DNA of 64,000 nucleotides. It comes from JAEUPI01 sp963814435. Its GTDB lineage: Bacteria; Pseudomonadota; Gammaproteobacteria; Burkholderiales; Burkholderiaceae_C. Made by a program: the position numbers and the translations under genes. Under the pieces are notes generated by a model. That model did not search any database. It saw only the letters and a program-made list of their open reading frames with translations, and was not told the DNA's origin. Within the stretch, counting starts at the first letter, position 1. Each line of letters begins with the position of its first letter. Below are positions 39,851 through 48,272 of the stretch, piece after piece. The stretch lies in assembly GCA_963814435.1 (NCBI GenBank), contig CAWFCV010000019.1, forward strand, positions 80,585 through 144,584. The letters run 5' to 3'.

Positions 39851-41783
39851 TCAGCGCGGTGAACAGCCGGCGTCGCTCTGGGCCAGCAACGAGACCCAGC
39901 CGCCGGGGATCGACGTGCGCGGATCGAGCCCCCGCAGCAAGGTCGAACCCCGTTGCTGCAGCTCCGGCTGAGCGCGGCCTAGTGCGCAGGCCAGCGCCTG
40001 CAACGCCGGCGCCGGCGCCGGGCCCGCGGCCTCAGGCATCACGAGATAACTCGTCACCTGCAATACCGGGCCACGGCCGGCCTGATCGGGTGTCACGGCG
40101 AACCCGCGCATCACCTCGGCGGTGCTCGAATGCTGCGGATCGAGCACCAGCACGCGCAATTGCGCGCGCATGGGCACCGGCACCTGTTCCAGCGCTGGCC
40201 TGTCGGAAACGACGATCACGGCATCGAGCGCGGAGCCCTCGCGCAGCAGTTCGCGCAACGCGCTGGCCTCGTCGCGCCGATCGGTGTCCCACGACGGCAG
40301 GTTGCCGCCGTAGAGCCACCGGTAGAGCGCGTTGGCCGTGCGTGCACGTGCCCCTCCCGCCTCGCCGACGTTGAGATGCGCGCCCTTCAGCTGATGCAAG
40401 AAGCGCCAACGGCCATCGGCCTGAGCCACCACTTGCACCTGCTCGCGGAAGACGGGCAGCAGTAGGCGGGGCCCGCCAGTCGATGCCGGCTGGCGCGCGG
40501 CAGGCAGCGCGTCAGCGCGCAGGATGGCCGCCGCGCCCGGATTGCCCGGCGCCGCGATGGTCAACACGATGCCCGCAGGCCCTGCGACCTGGCGCGCCAG
40601 CTCGTCCATCAAATTGCGGGCATTGCCGCTGTCGGGCGGCACGGCGACCTCCAGCGTCAATGACGGCGCAGCGGCCTCGACCGGCCGGGGCCTGGCTTCG
40701 GGCGGCGTCACGGTGGGGCGCACGGGCACGTCCTGGGTCACCGTGGCCGGTGCGGGCGCAGCCGCGTGCGGGGCCGACGGCGAGACAGCCACGCCGACAG
40801 GCGCAGGCGCGACCGTCGTGGCGCCGATGCGGCCGGCAACCATGTCGTTCGGCGTCAGAAACCACCAGCCCACACCCAGCCCCATCAGAATCCCGACTGC
40901 GGTTCCGGCGAGCGTCGCGAACCGGCGCGTGGGCCGCTCTTCCGGCGCCGCGTGATCCGCCGGGCGCAGCGCGACGAACTCGCCTGAGTCCTGGACACGA
41001 AGGTCGGGTTCGCCCGGGGCGCCTAGGTCTAGCCCGCGCACGAAGGTGCGGATCTCGTCTTCCAGGTCGGCCGCGCGCGGCTGAGCGACTGGCACATCGG
41101 GTGACGGCATCGTCGCCGTGCCCGTCTTCGTCTGGGCCTGTGGCCGGATGCGCAGCCAGCCGCGCCCGAACTGCCGTATCGATTCGCCATAGCGCCGGAG
41201 CAGCAATTCCTGGCTCGCGTCGTCGACGAGAAGCAGCACACGCGCCGGCGAGTTGGGCTGCCGCAGCCAGTCCAGCAGTTGATGGTCGAACTGCTCGCAC
41301 CCCGGGGAGGTCGCTCGGCGAGGTGGCCAGGTGCTGTTCGTAGCTGTCGAACACGAGCAGCAACTGCGCATCGTGCCGCCGGGCCGTCGCCTGCAGCAGC
41401 GCGGCCAGCGTCGACGCAGGCGCATCGCCGGGCGCTGGCGGCAGCACGGCCGCCAGCTGCTCGCGCAGCGCGTGCAGCGGCGTTGCACCCCAGCCGTCGA
41501 AACGGATCACCACCTCGGCCCCGCGCCGGCTGTCGCGGCGCTGACGGCGCCTTTCGGCGAGCGGCAGTACGCCGGCGGGCAGCGCGGTCTGCACGATCGA
41601 CCGGTCGATCGATCGGCGACCGAGCAGCGGCATCAGCGCCCCCCGCAACATCGCATCTCGATCGGCGCCCGCCGGGCTGAACACCAGCGTGAGCCTGTCG
41701 CTGCGCAGCAATGTGGCCAGGAAGCCGGGATCCCAGCGCGTCGGGGAATCGGAAGCGCCCATGTGAGGGACCCAGGCGGTCAT
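39851..41783 (-). CDS. Degenerate STAND-like NTPase fused to a membrane helix and a TAXI-like binding domain
   Basis: A protein of about 644 residues, start ATG 41783 (or 41762, MGASDSPTRW). Residues 33-54 (LVFSPAGADRDAMLRGALMP) align with the P-loop of novel-STAND NTPases (hhGPSGSGKSSLLRAGhhP), but the GKS is DRD, so ATP binding is doubtful. LLLVFDSYEQHL (141-152) matches the Walker B-like LLhhDQFEE. A frame change near 41305, in a CCCCGGGG run, leads into WLRQPNSPARVLLLVDDASQ, the usual next strand. A single membrane helix follows (TLAGTAVGILMGLGVGWWFL, about 285-307), then a Pro/Ala-rich linker. The C-terminal 270 residues resemble TAXI-type TRAP solute receptors (LTLEVAVPPDSGNARNLMDE, REGSALDAVIVVSDRP). 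The topology would be a cytoplasmic pseudo-NTPase with a periplasmic sensor. The function is unknown. Confidence 0.65.
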
Positions 41784-41902
41784 AGCCTGAACAGGCTAGC
41801 ACGGACGGCCAGGAATGCCGTTGCGGGTAGATCGACGCCCCGGGCGCAACCGGTTCGGGCCCATCCTCTGCCCGAAGGACGAGCGAACCTCTCAAAAAAC
41901 GC

Positions 41903-41935
41903 TTGACGTCGATCTATCAGTAAGCATATGCTTAC
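41903..41935 (+). promoter_or_regulatory. arsR promoter with overlapping palindromic operator
   Basis: TTGACG at 41903 is followed after 18 bp by TATGCT at 41927, a plausible sigma70 promoter. The 16-bp perfect palindrome GTAAGCATATGCTTAC (41920-41935) covers the -10 element. This is the usual layout for self-repression by an ArsR-type regulator, whose gene starts 22 bp further on. The AT-rich patch stands out from its surroundings. Confidence 0.75.
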
Positions 41936-41956
41936 GGTAAGTCATTGCCTGCCATC

Positions 41957-42313
41957 ATGACTCCCTGCCAAGCCACCCTCCAAGCCCGACGCTTCGCCGC
42001 GCTGGGTGACCCGACGCGGTTGCAGGTCTTCACGCTGATCACGCGCGCGCCGCTGTCGGTGGCCGAGGTCGCCGACCGCCTGCCGGTGAGCCGGCCGGCG
42101 GTGTCGCAGCACCTCAAGGTGCTGGCCGAGGCCGGCCTCGTGCTGCGTGACTCGATCGGCACGCGCAATCTCTACCGGCCCGACCCCGACGGCGTGCGGT
42201 CGATGCGCGACTTCATCGACAGCCTGTGGGACGTGGGCCTGGCGCGCTTCAGGGCGCAGGCCGAAGCCCTCGCGCGCACCCGCACCGCGGCATCAACGAA
42301 GGAGAAGCCATGA
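41957..42313 (+). CDS. ArsR family transcriptional regulator
   Basis: A 118-residue winged-helix repressor from ATG 41957 (MTPCQATLQARRFAALGDPT). The DNA-binding part is LSVAEVADRLPVSRPAVSQH followed by LKVLAEAGLVLRDSIGTRNL. The only cysteine is at residue 4, so it is not a metal sensor of the ArsR/SmtB alpha-3 or alpha-5 type. It belongs rather to the branch that accompanies SRPBCC (AHSA1) proteins. Its stop overlaps the start of such a gene (ATGA). Self-regulation through the palindrome at 41920-41935 is likely. Confidence 0.92.
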   Translation: MTPCQATLQARRFAALGDPTRLQVFTLITRAPLSVAEVADRLPVSRPAVSQHLKVLAEAGLVLRDSIGTRNLYRPDPDGVRSMRDFIDSLWDVGLARFRAQAEALARTRTAASTKEKP

Positions 42314-42801
42314 CGTTCATCACCCGCGCCGCCGAGCAGGCGGTGCGCAAGTCCGTCACCGTGGCCGCGCCAATCGCGCTGGCCTTCGAAGTCTTCACCG
42401 GTCGCATCGAGACCTGGTGGCCGATGGCCTCGCACCACATCGGGCAGGCCGACTGTGCCGCGGTGGTGATCGAGCCGCGCGCCGGAGGGCGCTGGTACGA
42501 GCGTGGCGTCAACGGCGTCGAGTGCGTCTGGGGGCAGGTGCTGGTGTGGGAGGCGCCGCGTCGCGTGGTGCTGGTCTGGCAGTTGAGCGCCCAGTGGCAA
42601 CTCGACCCGTCGCTGCACACCGAGGTCGACGTGCGCTTCACCGCCATCGACGACCGCACCACGCGCGTCGACCTCGAACACCGTGGCCTCGAGGCCTATG
42701 GTGCGGACGCGATGGCGATGCGCGACACGTTCGCGTCACCGAACGGCTGGAACGGCATGCTCGACCACTACGCGCAGGTGGCCGGCACCACACACGGGTG
42801 A
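42310..42801 (+). CDS. SRPBCC (AHSA1/START-like) family protein
   Basis: A 163-residue lipid/ligand-binding-fold protein. It starts MTFITRAAEQAVRKSVTVAA and has the family pattern ALAFEVFTGRIETWWPMASH, VIEPRAGGRWYERGVNGVEC, WGQVLVWEAPRRVVLVWQLS and, at the C-terminal helix, SPNGWNGMLDHYAQVAG. It is translationally coupled to the ArsR gene, the standard pairing in this family. The ligand is unknown; related pairs respond to xenobiotics or to stress. The frame is intact. It converges on amt with a 14-bp gap. Confidence 0.9.
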   Translation: MTFITRAAEQAVRKSVTVAAPIALAFEVFTGRIETWWPMASHHIGQADCAAVVIEPRAGGRWYERGVNGVECVWGQVLVWEAPRRVVLVWQLSAQWQLDPSLHTEVDVRFTAIDDRTTRVDLEHRGLEAYGADAMAMRDTFASPNGWNGMLDHYAQVAGTTHG

Positions 42802-42815
42802 CGCGCGGGCGTGCG

Positions 42816-44018
42816 CTACCAGGTCGCGTCGCGGTCGGGCGTGGCACCGATCTTGTGAATCGACAGGTCGGCGCCGTCGTACTCCTCCTCTGCGCTGAGC
42901 CGCAAGCCCATCACGGCGCGCAGCACGCCATAGACCGCGAAGCCGCCGACGAGCGCCCAGGCCACGCCGATCAGCGTGCCCAGCAACTGTGCAGTGAACG
43001 TCACGCCGCCGAGGCCACCGAGGGCCGTGGTGCCGAAGATGCCGCAGGCGATGCCACCCCACGCGCCGCACAGGCCGTGCAGTGGCCACACGCCGAGCAC
43101 GTCGTCGATCTTCCATTTGTTCTGCGTCAGCGTGAATAGCGAGACGAAGATGGCGCCGGCGATGCCGCCGACCACCAGCGCGCCGGCCGGGTGCATCACA
43201 TCGGACCCCGCGCACACCGCCACCAGCCCGGCCAGCGGCCCGTTGTAGGCGAAGCCGGGATCGTTCCTGCCCATCAGCGCGGCCACCAGCGTGCCGCCGA
43301 CCATCGCCATCAGCGAGTTCACCGCCACCAGGCCGGAGATCTTGTCGATCGTCTGCGCGCTCATCACGTTGAAGCCGAACCAGCCCACTGCCAGGATCCA
43401 TGCACCGAGCGCGAGGAACGGTATCGACGATGGCGGATGCGCACTCATCCCGCCGTCCTTGCGATACCGGTTTGCGCGCGCGCCGAGCAGCAGCACCGCG
43501 GTCAGGCCGATCCAGCCGCCTACGGCATGCACCACCACGCTGCCGGCGAAGTCGTGAAACTCGGCGCCGGCGAAACCCTTGATCCAGGCCTGCACCCCGA
43601 ACTTGCCGTTCCACGCGATGCCTTCGAAGACCGGGTAGATCAGCGCCACCAACACCGCGGTGGCGATCAACTGCGGCCCGAAACGCGCGCGCTCGGCAAT
43701 ACCGCCCGACACGATGGCCGGTATTGCCGCGGCGAAGGTCAGCAGGAAGAAGAACTTCACCAGTTCGTAGCCGTTCTTCGCGGCCAGCGCCTCGGCTCCG
43801 GTGAAAAAATTCACCCCGTAGGCCACGGCGTAGCCGACGAAGAAGTAAGCGATCGTCGAGACCGCGAAATCGACCAGAATCTTGACCAGCGCATTGACCT
43901 GGTTCTTCTTGCGCACCGTGCCGAGTTCCAGGAACGCGAAACCCGAGTGCATGGCCAGCACCATGATGGCGCCCAGCAAAATGAACAGGGTGTCACTGCC
44001 CTGCTTGACCGATTCCAT
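42816..44018 (-). CDS. amt: Ammonium transporter
   Basis: A 400-residue Amt/MEP/Rh-type ammonium channel with about 11 membrane segments, start ATG 44018 (MESVKQGSDTLFILLGAIMV). Conserved parts are FAFLELGTVRKKNQVNALVK, DFAGSVVVHAVGGWIGLTAV (first pore His in VVVHAVGG), FGFNVMSAQ and VLGVWPLHGLCGAWGGIACG (second pore His). No cleavable signal peptide is seen, which differs from E. coli AmtB. No glnK is adjacent. A sigma54-type promoter lies 76-89 bp upstream, consistent with nitrogen control. The open frame runs further upstream without a plausible coding sequence. Confidence 0.95.
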   Translation of the reverse strand: MESVKQGSDTLFILLGAIMVLAMHSGFAFLELGTVRKKNQVNALVKILVDFAVSTIAYFFVGYAVAYGVNFFTGAEALAAKNGYELVKFFFLLTFAAAIPAIVSGGIAERARFGPQLIATAVLVALIYPVFEGIAWNGKFGVQAWIKGFAGAEFHDFAGSVVVHAVGGWIGLTAVLLLGARANRYRKDGGMSAHPPSSIPFLALGAWILAVGWFGFNVMSAQTIDKISGLVAVNSLMAMVGGTLVAALMGRNDPGFAYNGPLAGLVAVCAGSDVMHPAGALVVGGIAGAIFVSLFTLTQNKWKIDDVLGVWPLHGLCGAWGGIACGIFGTTALGGLGGVTFTAQLLGTLIGVAWALVGGFAVYGVLRAVMGLRLSAEEEYDGADLSIHKIGATPDRDATW

Positions 44019-44093
44019 GCCGACGACCCTCCCGCGACCCGACGCTGCTCTCGTCTGTGCGCACCGCCGGCGCGCAAAGGCCGCACCGTGTTC

Positions 44094-44107
44094 GCAAGCC
44101 TTGTGCC
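44094..44107 (-). promoter_or_regulatory. Sigma54 (-24/-12) promoter for amt
   Basis: On the minus strand GGCACAAGGCTTGC matches the consensus GGCAC-N5-TTGC exactly. It lies 76-89 bp before the amt start. An inverted pair TGGTGC/GCACCA at 44113-44133, just upstream, may be an activator site, though its arm order differs from the classical NtrC site. Confidence 0.7.
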
Positions 44108-44217
44108 TGGATTGGTGCGGGCAATCGGCACCATTTCGGGATCGGTGGGCTAACGCCAGCACCAATTCAATGCATTCACGCACGTTCTTCGTGCCGGTCT
44201 GAGACCGATGGGCAGCC

Positions 44218-45351
44218 ATGGCCGAGCCGTTCAAGCACCTGATCAGCGCCGCCACCGTGCTGGCGATGGGCCGCCACCTGCAGCGGGCCAATCCGTCATT
44301 CGACCAGCGCCGCTTCGAGTCGCTGGCGCTCGACGGCCTGGAGGCGCTGGAGCTCAAGGCGCGGGCAATGCACCTGTGCCTGGCGCTCGAGGCGACCCTG
44401 CCGGCCGAGTTCGCGGTGGCGGCCGACATGCTGGAGCGCAGCCTGGCGCCAGCACCGTCCGATGGCGATGCAGCGCCGCCGACTCGGGCCGACAACGGCC
44501 TGTCGGGCTGGGGCCTGTGGGCGGTGGGCGAGTTCGTGGCCCGACGCGGCATCGACGAGCCGCAGCGCGCGCTGGCGCTGCTGCACGCGCTGACCCAGCG
44601 CTTCACCGCGGAGTTCGCGATCCGGCCGTTCATCGCCCGCCACCCCGAGCTTTGCTTCGCCACGCTGCGCGGCTGGACCCGCGATCCGAGCGCGCACGTG
44701 CGCCGGCTGGTCAGCGAAGGCAGCCGGCCGCGACTGCCCTGGGGCATGCGGCTCAAGGCGTTGATTGCCGACCCGTCGCCGACGCTGCCGCTGCTGCGGG
44801 CATTGCAGGACGACCCGAGCGACACCGTGCGCCGCAGCGTGGCCAATCACCTGAACGACATCGCCAAAGACCACCCGGAACTGGTGGCCGAATGGGTCGA
44901 GACGCATTTGCCGGGCGCCAGCGCGCAGCGCATCGCGTTATTGCGCCATGCCAGCCGCAGCCTCATCAAGCGCTGCCATCCGCGCCTGCTGCAGGCCTGG
45001 GGCCATGGCCGGGCGCTGCGCGGTGAGGTCGTGTTCTCGGTGACGCCCCAACGCGCGACGGTGGGCGGCAGCCTGACACTGCAGGTGACGCTGCTGTCAC
45101 GCTCGCGCAGCACGCAGTCGCTGGCGATCGACTACGCGTGGTTTCGCCGGCTGGCCGACGGCAGCCTGTCGCCCAAGGTCTTCAAGGGCTGGGAGATCGA
45201 GCTGGCGCCGGGCGAGACCCGCACGCTGCTGAAACGTCAGTCGCTGCGTGCGGTGACCACACGGCGCGACCACGCCGGGCGACACCATCTGGAGCTGCGC
45301 ATCAACGGCCGCGCCAGCGGCACGGCGCCGTTCACGCTGAGGCCTGCCTAG
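44218..45351 (+). CDS. AlkC-like DNA alkylation repair protein (HEAT-like repeats with Ig-like tail)
   Basis: A 377-residue protein. The N-terminal 250 residues are helical repeats of the AlkC/AlkD (ALK) type: MAEPFKHLISAATVLAMGRH, FAIRPFIARHPELCFATLRG, DPSAHVRRLVSEGSRPRLPW and DPSDTVRRSVANHLNDIAKD. The last 110 residues (FSVTPQRATVGGSLTLQVTL, FKGWEIELAPGETRTLLKRQ, GRHHLELRINGRASGTAPFT) form a beta-rich, Ig-like domain as in one AlkC subgroup. Such glycosylases remove 3-methyladenine-type lesions without base flipping. The frame is intact. It ends with a 4-bp overlap against the convergent reductase gene. Confidence 0.85.
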   Translation: MAEPFKHLISAATVLAMGRHLQRANPSFDQRRFESLALDGLEALELKARAMHLCLALEATLPAEFAVAADMLERSLAPAPSDGDAAPPTRADNGLSGWGLWAVGEFVARRGIDEPQRALALLHALTQRFTAEFAIRPFIARHPELCFATLRGWTRDPSAHVRRLVSEGSRPRLPWGMRLKALIADPSPTLPLLRALQDDPSDTVRRSVANHLNDIAKDHPELVAEWVETHLPGASAQRIALLRHASRSLIKRCHPRLLQAWGHGRALRGEVVFSVTPQRATVGGSLTLQVTLLSRSRSTQSLAIDYAWFRRLADGSLSPKVFKGWEIELAPGETRTLLKRQSLRAVTTRRDHAGRHHLELRINGRASGTAPFTLRPA

Positions 45352-45701
45352 GCGACGCGAGCAGCCCAGTCGGCGGCGTCGAAGCCCACGGTGATCGAGC
45401 CATCCCCCCACTGCACCACCGGCCGCTTGATGACGCTGCTGGAGGCGAGCATCACCGCGCGCGCCGAGGACGCATCGGTCACAGAATCGCGCACGGCATC
45501 GTCCAGCTTGCGCCACGTGGCGCCCTTGTTGTTGAGCAGCCGCTGCCAGCCCGCGGCGCGCATCCAGCCGTCCAGCCGGTCGGGTGGCACGCCGTCGCGT
45601 TTGAAATCATGGAAGCGATGGTCGACGCCGTGCTCCGCCAGCCAGACGCGCGCGCGCTTGACGGTGTCGCAGTTTGGAATGCCGTACAGCGTCACAGCCA
45701 T
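45348..45701 (-). CDS. ArsC/Spx family reductase-like protein (YffB type)
   Basis: A 117-residue thioredoxin-fold protein, start ATG 45701 (MAVTLYGIPNCDTVKRARVW). The single N-terminal cysteine lies in GIPNCDTVKRA. The family continues WLAEHGVDHRFHDFKRDGVP, LLNNKGATWRKLDD and the C-terminal SSVIKRPVVQWGDGSITVGF. The NCDTVKRA form is that of YffB, not of a true arsenate reductase, so a glutathione- or thiol-linked function is more likely than arsenic resistance. It is last in a minus-strand unit: DUF5329, EamA, lipoprotein, reductase. The start overlaps the stop of the lipoprotein gene. Confidence 0.9.
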   Translation of the reverse strand: MAVTLYGIPNCDTVKRARVWLAEHGVDHRFHDFKRDGVPPDRLDGWMRAAGWQRLLNNKGATWRKLDDAVRDSVTDASSARAVMLASSSVIKRPVVQWGDGSITVGFDAADWAARVA

Positions 45702-46189
45702 CACGAACTCTTCTCGTTCGGTGCATCGCAGCGCGGCTCGATGCCGTAGCCGGCACCGGTGACCACGCCGGCGGCGTCGAGCGAGATCTGGAACCACAGA
45801 CAGTCGTTGTTGTAGTACCGCCAGGACCAGATCTGCCCGTCGCGCATCATGCGAGCGACTTCGCCGGGCCGACCCAAGGCGCGCAGCACCTCGTCGCGCG
45901 ACTGACCGGGATTGATGGCCGAGAAGTTTCGCGGATCGAGCACCTGGTCCCATTGCACGAGCCGGCCGGACGAGTCGAGGTCGACCATCCAGGTGTGGCG
46001 GCCGTACGGCCCGCGTGCGAATTCCAGTCGCGTGCGCCCGTCGGGCAGGCTGTAGCGCCCGGTGGCTGCGCCGAGCTGCTGCGTCACCTCGGCCTCGCTG
46101 AGGCCTGCGCGCAGATCGCCGGGGCCGTAGTGGGCACAGCCCACCAGCAGAGCCGCGAGCCCGATTCGCCAAACTGATCGGATGTTCAT
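45701..46189 (-). CDS. Probable lipoprotein with BamE/SmpA-like repeats
   Basis: A 162-residue protein with a lipoprotein signal peptide: MNIRSVWRIGLAALLVGCAH, lipobox LLVGC. After it come two related segments of the BamE/SmpA kind, LSEAEVTQQLGAATGRYSL and NPGQSRDEVLRALGRPGEVA, each a short helix plus GxP turn, followed by strands (WSWRYYNNDCLWFQISLDAA). This suggests a small outer-membrane lipoprotein acting in envelope assembly or stress. It is in frame with the upstream transporter only because that gene has an indel; they are separate genes. Confidence 0.85.
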   Translation of the reverse strand: MNIRSVWRIGLAALLVGCAHYGPGDLRAGLSEAEVTQQLGAATGRYSLPDGRTRLEFARGPYGRHTWMVDLDSSGRLVQWDQVLDPRNFSAINPGQSRDEVLRALGRPGEVARMMRDGQIWSWRYYNNDCLWFQISLDAAGVVTGAGYGIEPRCDAPNEKSS

Positions 46190-46248
46190 GCCGCTGCCTC
46201 CAGATCGACGCCCACCCGGTGTACGGGCAGGCACGTCCACATCGTCCG

Positions 46249-47152
46249 TCATTTTCGGGTGCCGAGGTAAGATGCCGGGCAGGATCAGCGCACCGCCGAC
46301 GAGGTGAAACACCTCGATCTGCTCGCCGAGCACCACCCAGGCCAGCACCGCGCTGTACAGCGGGCCCAGGTACATCACCAGGCCCACGCGCGCCGCGCCG
46401 AGCTCGCGCTGCATGTACGAGTAGGCTCCGTAGGCACCCGCCCCGGGCAGCAGCGCAGCGGCCACCACCAGCGCCACGCTGCGCCAGGACCACTCGCTCG
46501 GCAACCACGCCACTGCCTCCCACAGCGTGAACGGAAGCAGCACCACGATGCCGCCGCACGCCGTCAGCGTCAGCCGCGCCAGCGGGCTGAACGCCGATGG
46601 CCAGGCGCGCAGCAGCAGCGAATACACCGTCCAGCACAGCACCGCCACGGCCACCCAGGCATCGCCCGGGTTGATGCGCAACGCCAGCAGTTCGGGCCAG
46701 TGGCCGCGCAGCAGGATGTGCAGCACGCCGGCCAGCGCCAGCGCGACGCCGAGCGCCTGGCGCCAGCCGATCCGCTCGTGCAACCACAGCGCCGACGCCA
46801 GCGCGATCAGGACCGGCGAGGCGGCATACAGCAGGCCGATGTTCACGGCCGAGGTGGAACGCCCACCGATGTACACGAACGCGCCGCAGACCCACATGCC
46901 CAGGGCACCGAGCACGAGGAGCTGGCGCCATTCCGCGCGGATCGCACGCCGCCTGGACCACAGCTGCGGCGCGCACGCGGCGCCGAGCACGATGGCCGCC
47001 ACCACCCACCGCCCCAGCGCCAGCATGTGCGGCGCGATCACGCCCGGCGCCCAGCGCGCCACCAGGTAGTTGACGCTCCACAGCGCCGGGGTGATGAACA
47101 GCAGTGCATAGGCGAGGCGCTGCGCGCCTGCGGCGCCGTGGAAACTGGACAT
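46249..47152 (-). CDS. EamA/DMT family transporter
   Basis: A drug/metabolite-superfamily permease of about 300 residues with ten hydrophobic segments in two EamA repeats. It starts MSSFHGAAGAQRLAYALLFI, with LWSVNYLVARWAPGVIAPHM, GLLYAASPVLIALASALWLH, AYGAYSYMQRELGAARVGLV and LGPLYSAVLAWVVLGEQIEV. As read, the frame runs on into the lipoprotein. One extra T near 46271 explains this: without it the C-terminus becomes GIYLGTRK and stop at 46249. The substrate is unknown. The start ATG directly follows the DUF5329 stop. Confidence 0.88.
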
Positions 47153-47531
47153 TCAGTTGGGCGTGCGGATCCGTTTCAGCTCCGCATTCAACCACGTCGC
47201 GCTGGCCACGACTTCCTGGTTGCCGCAGCGCATCAGGTACGGCTTGCCCGACATGCTGCTCTCCGACGCCGCGTTGGCGATGAACTCCTCGGCCGTGCCG
47301 AGCATCTTGCGCTCGACCATGTAGTCGAGCTTGCGTTGCAGGTGTTTGCGCGCGTCGGCGCGCCGGATACCAGGTGCCGTTGCGATTGAAGCTGCAGTTG
47401 GAAGCCTCGACGCGTTCGAGCAGTTGCGTGATCTCCTTTTGCGCCACCGGGTTGAGGTCGGCGCCATGCGCGGGCCAGGCCAGCGCCATCAGGCACGCGC
47501 CAAGCACGATGGTTTGCTTTGCCGGCCCCAT
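47153..47531 (-). CDS. DUF5329 family secreted protein
   Basis: A protein of about 126 residues. It starts MGPAKQTIVLGACLMALAWP with a signal peptide ending near AHGA|DLN. The mature domain reads EITQLLERVEASNCSFNRNG and, after a frame change near 47370, LDYMVERKMLGTAEEFIANA with MSGKPYLMRCGNQEVVASAT and ELKRIRTPN at the stop. This is the complete DUF5329 pattern, with two cysteines that may pair. It is periplasmic, of unknown function, and first in the four-gene minus-strand unit. Confidence 0.85.
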
Positions 47532-47706
47532 GACGAATCCCTTCAACGCCTCCCGCCAACAAAAGGTTAACGCGGCAGCGCGCGCCGGGCTACGAGGAAC
47601 AACGCCAGGGTGTCGGCGCGCGCCAGGGTAGACCCGTAGCGAGGTTGCGCCGACCACCCGGCCGGCGGTGGATCAAGAAAGACCGCGGTGACTGCGCAAC
47701 TGGCGC

Positions 47707-48024
47707 CTACCCCACGCTGTAGCGCTCCAGGAACTTCGGCCAGACGTTCAGCGCGTACTGAAGCTGCAGCGTGGCGCGCAGCGTCGCATCGGCGTTCGGG
47801 CCGGTGAACGCTTCCCACTCTGCGCAGGTCATGTGATCGCCAACGGCCTCGGCCACCAGCAGCGCGAAGGGCGCGGGCGGCACAAGGTGCTCGCCGAAGT
47901 CGATCAATCGGTACTGGCGCCCCAGCATCACCAGATCGAGCACGTCGGCTGCGGGCGCATGAGCATGCGAGGCCCGCAAACGCAAGGACTCGCTCACGAT
48001 GGCATGCGCTGTCGGGTCTGGCAT
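47707..48024 (-). CDS. Hypothetical protein
   Basis: A 105-residue protein starting MPDPTAHAIVSESLRLRASH, with an acidic, Leu- and Ala-rich composition and no signal peptide or membrane helix. LVMLGRQYRLIDFGEHLVPP and TCAEWEAFTGPNADATLRAT look like ordinary coding sequence. I recognise no family. The frame is intact and the gene stands alone, 175 bp before the DUF5329 gene on the same strand. Confidence 0.5.
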   Translation of the reverse strand: MPDPTAHAIVSESLRLRASHAHAPAADVLDLVMLGRQYRLIDFGEHLVPPAPFALLVAEAVGDHMTCAEWEAFTGPNADATLRATLQLQYALNVWPKFLERYSVG

Positions 48025-48094
48025 GGCACGACTCTAGCCATGCGCCCTTTCGCCTGGCACCCTCCAAATCCGTAGACGGCCGCGCCGGGCACCC

Positions 48095-48135
48095 GCCTCG
48101 GGGGGGGAGGCGCCGCCACCGAGAGGGCCCCCCAG
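48095..48135. repeat. G/C-run palindromic repeat, divergent copy
   Basis: CCTCGGGGGGGGAGGCGCCG, then CCACCGAGAGGGCCCCCCAG: G-run, small hairpin, C-run, reversed relative to most copies. It sits in the 248-bp gap between the hypothetical gene and the YHS lipoprotein gene. Confidence 0.5.
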
Positions 48136-48272
48136 CCCGACCGAACGCCGGCGCGCCGACGCGGCGGTCGCCCCGGGTGACCGGGGGTGCCTCACGCAAT
48201 TGGCGCGCGGCGCGCGACGCGCACCCGGCAGCCCAGCTAGCATTCAGCCTGAACGAACGCTGCGCAGACACC

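Noticed and set aside
44113..44133. Classical NtrC binding site
   Set aside because: The arms read GTGC...GCAC with a 9-base spacer, the reverse of the GCAC-N7-GTGC layout, so I list it only as an inverted repeat.
44019..44846. Upstream extension of the amt frame
   Set aside because: The extension lies antisense to the AlkC-like gene, has no plausible N-terminus, and would include the sigma54 promoter. ATG 44018 gives a normal Amt protein.
45348..45701. Arsenate reductase
   Set aside because: The protein has only the YffB-type N-terminal NCDTVKRA motif, no other ars genes are adjacent, and the ArsR gene at 41957 lacks metal-sensing cysteines.
45701..47152. A single long frame joining the EamA transporter to the lipoprotein, seemingly a fusion protein
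   Set aside because: Removing one T near 46271 gives a normal EamA C-terminus (GIYLGTRK and stop), and the lipoprotein has its own signal peptide and lipobox. Two genes with one indel explain the frame better.
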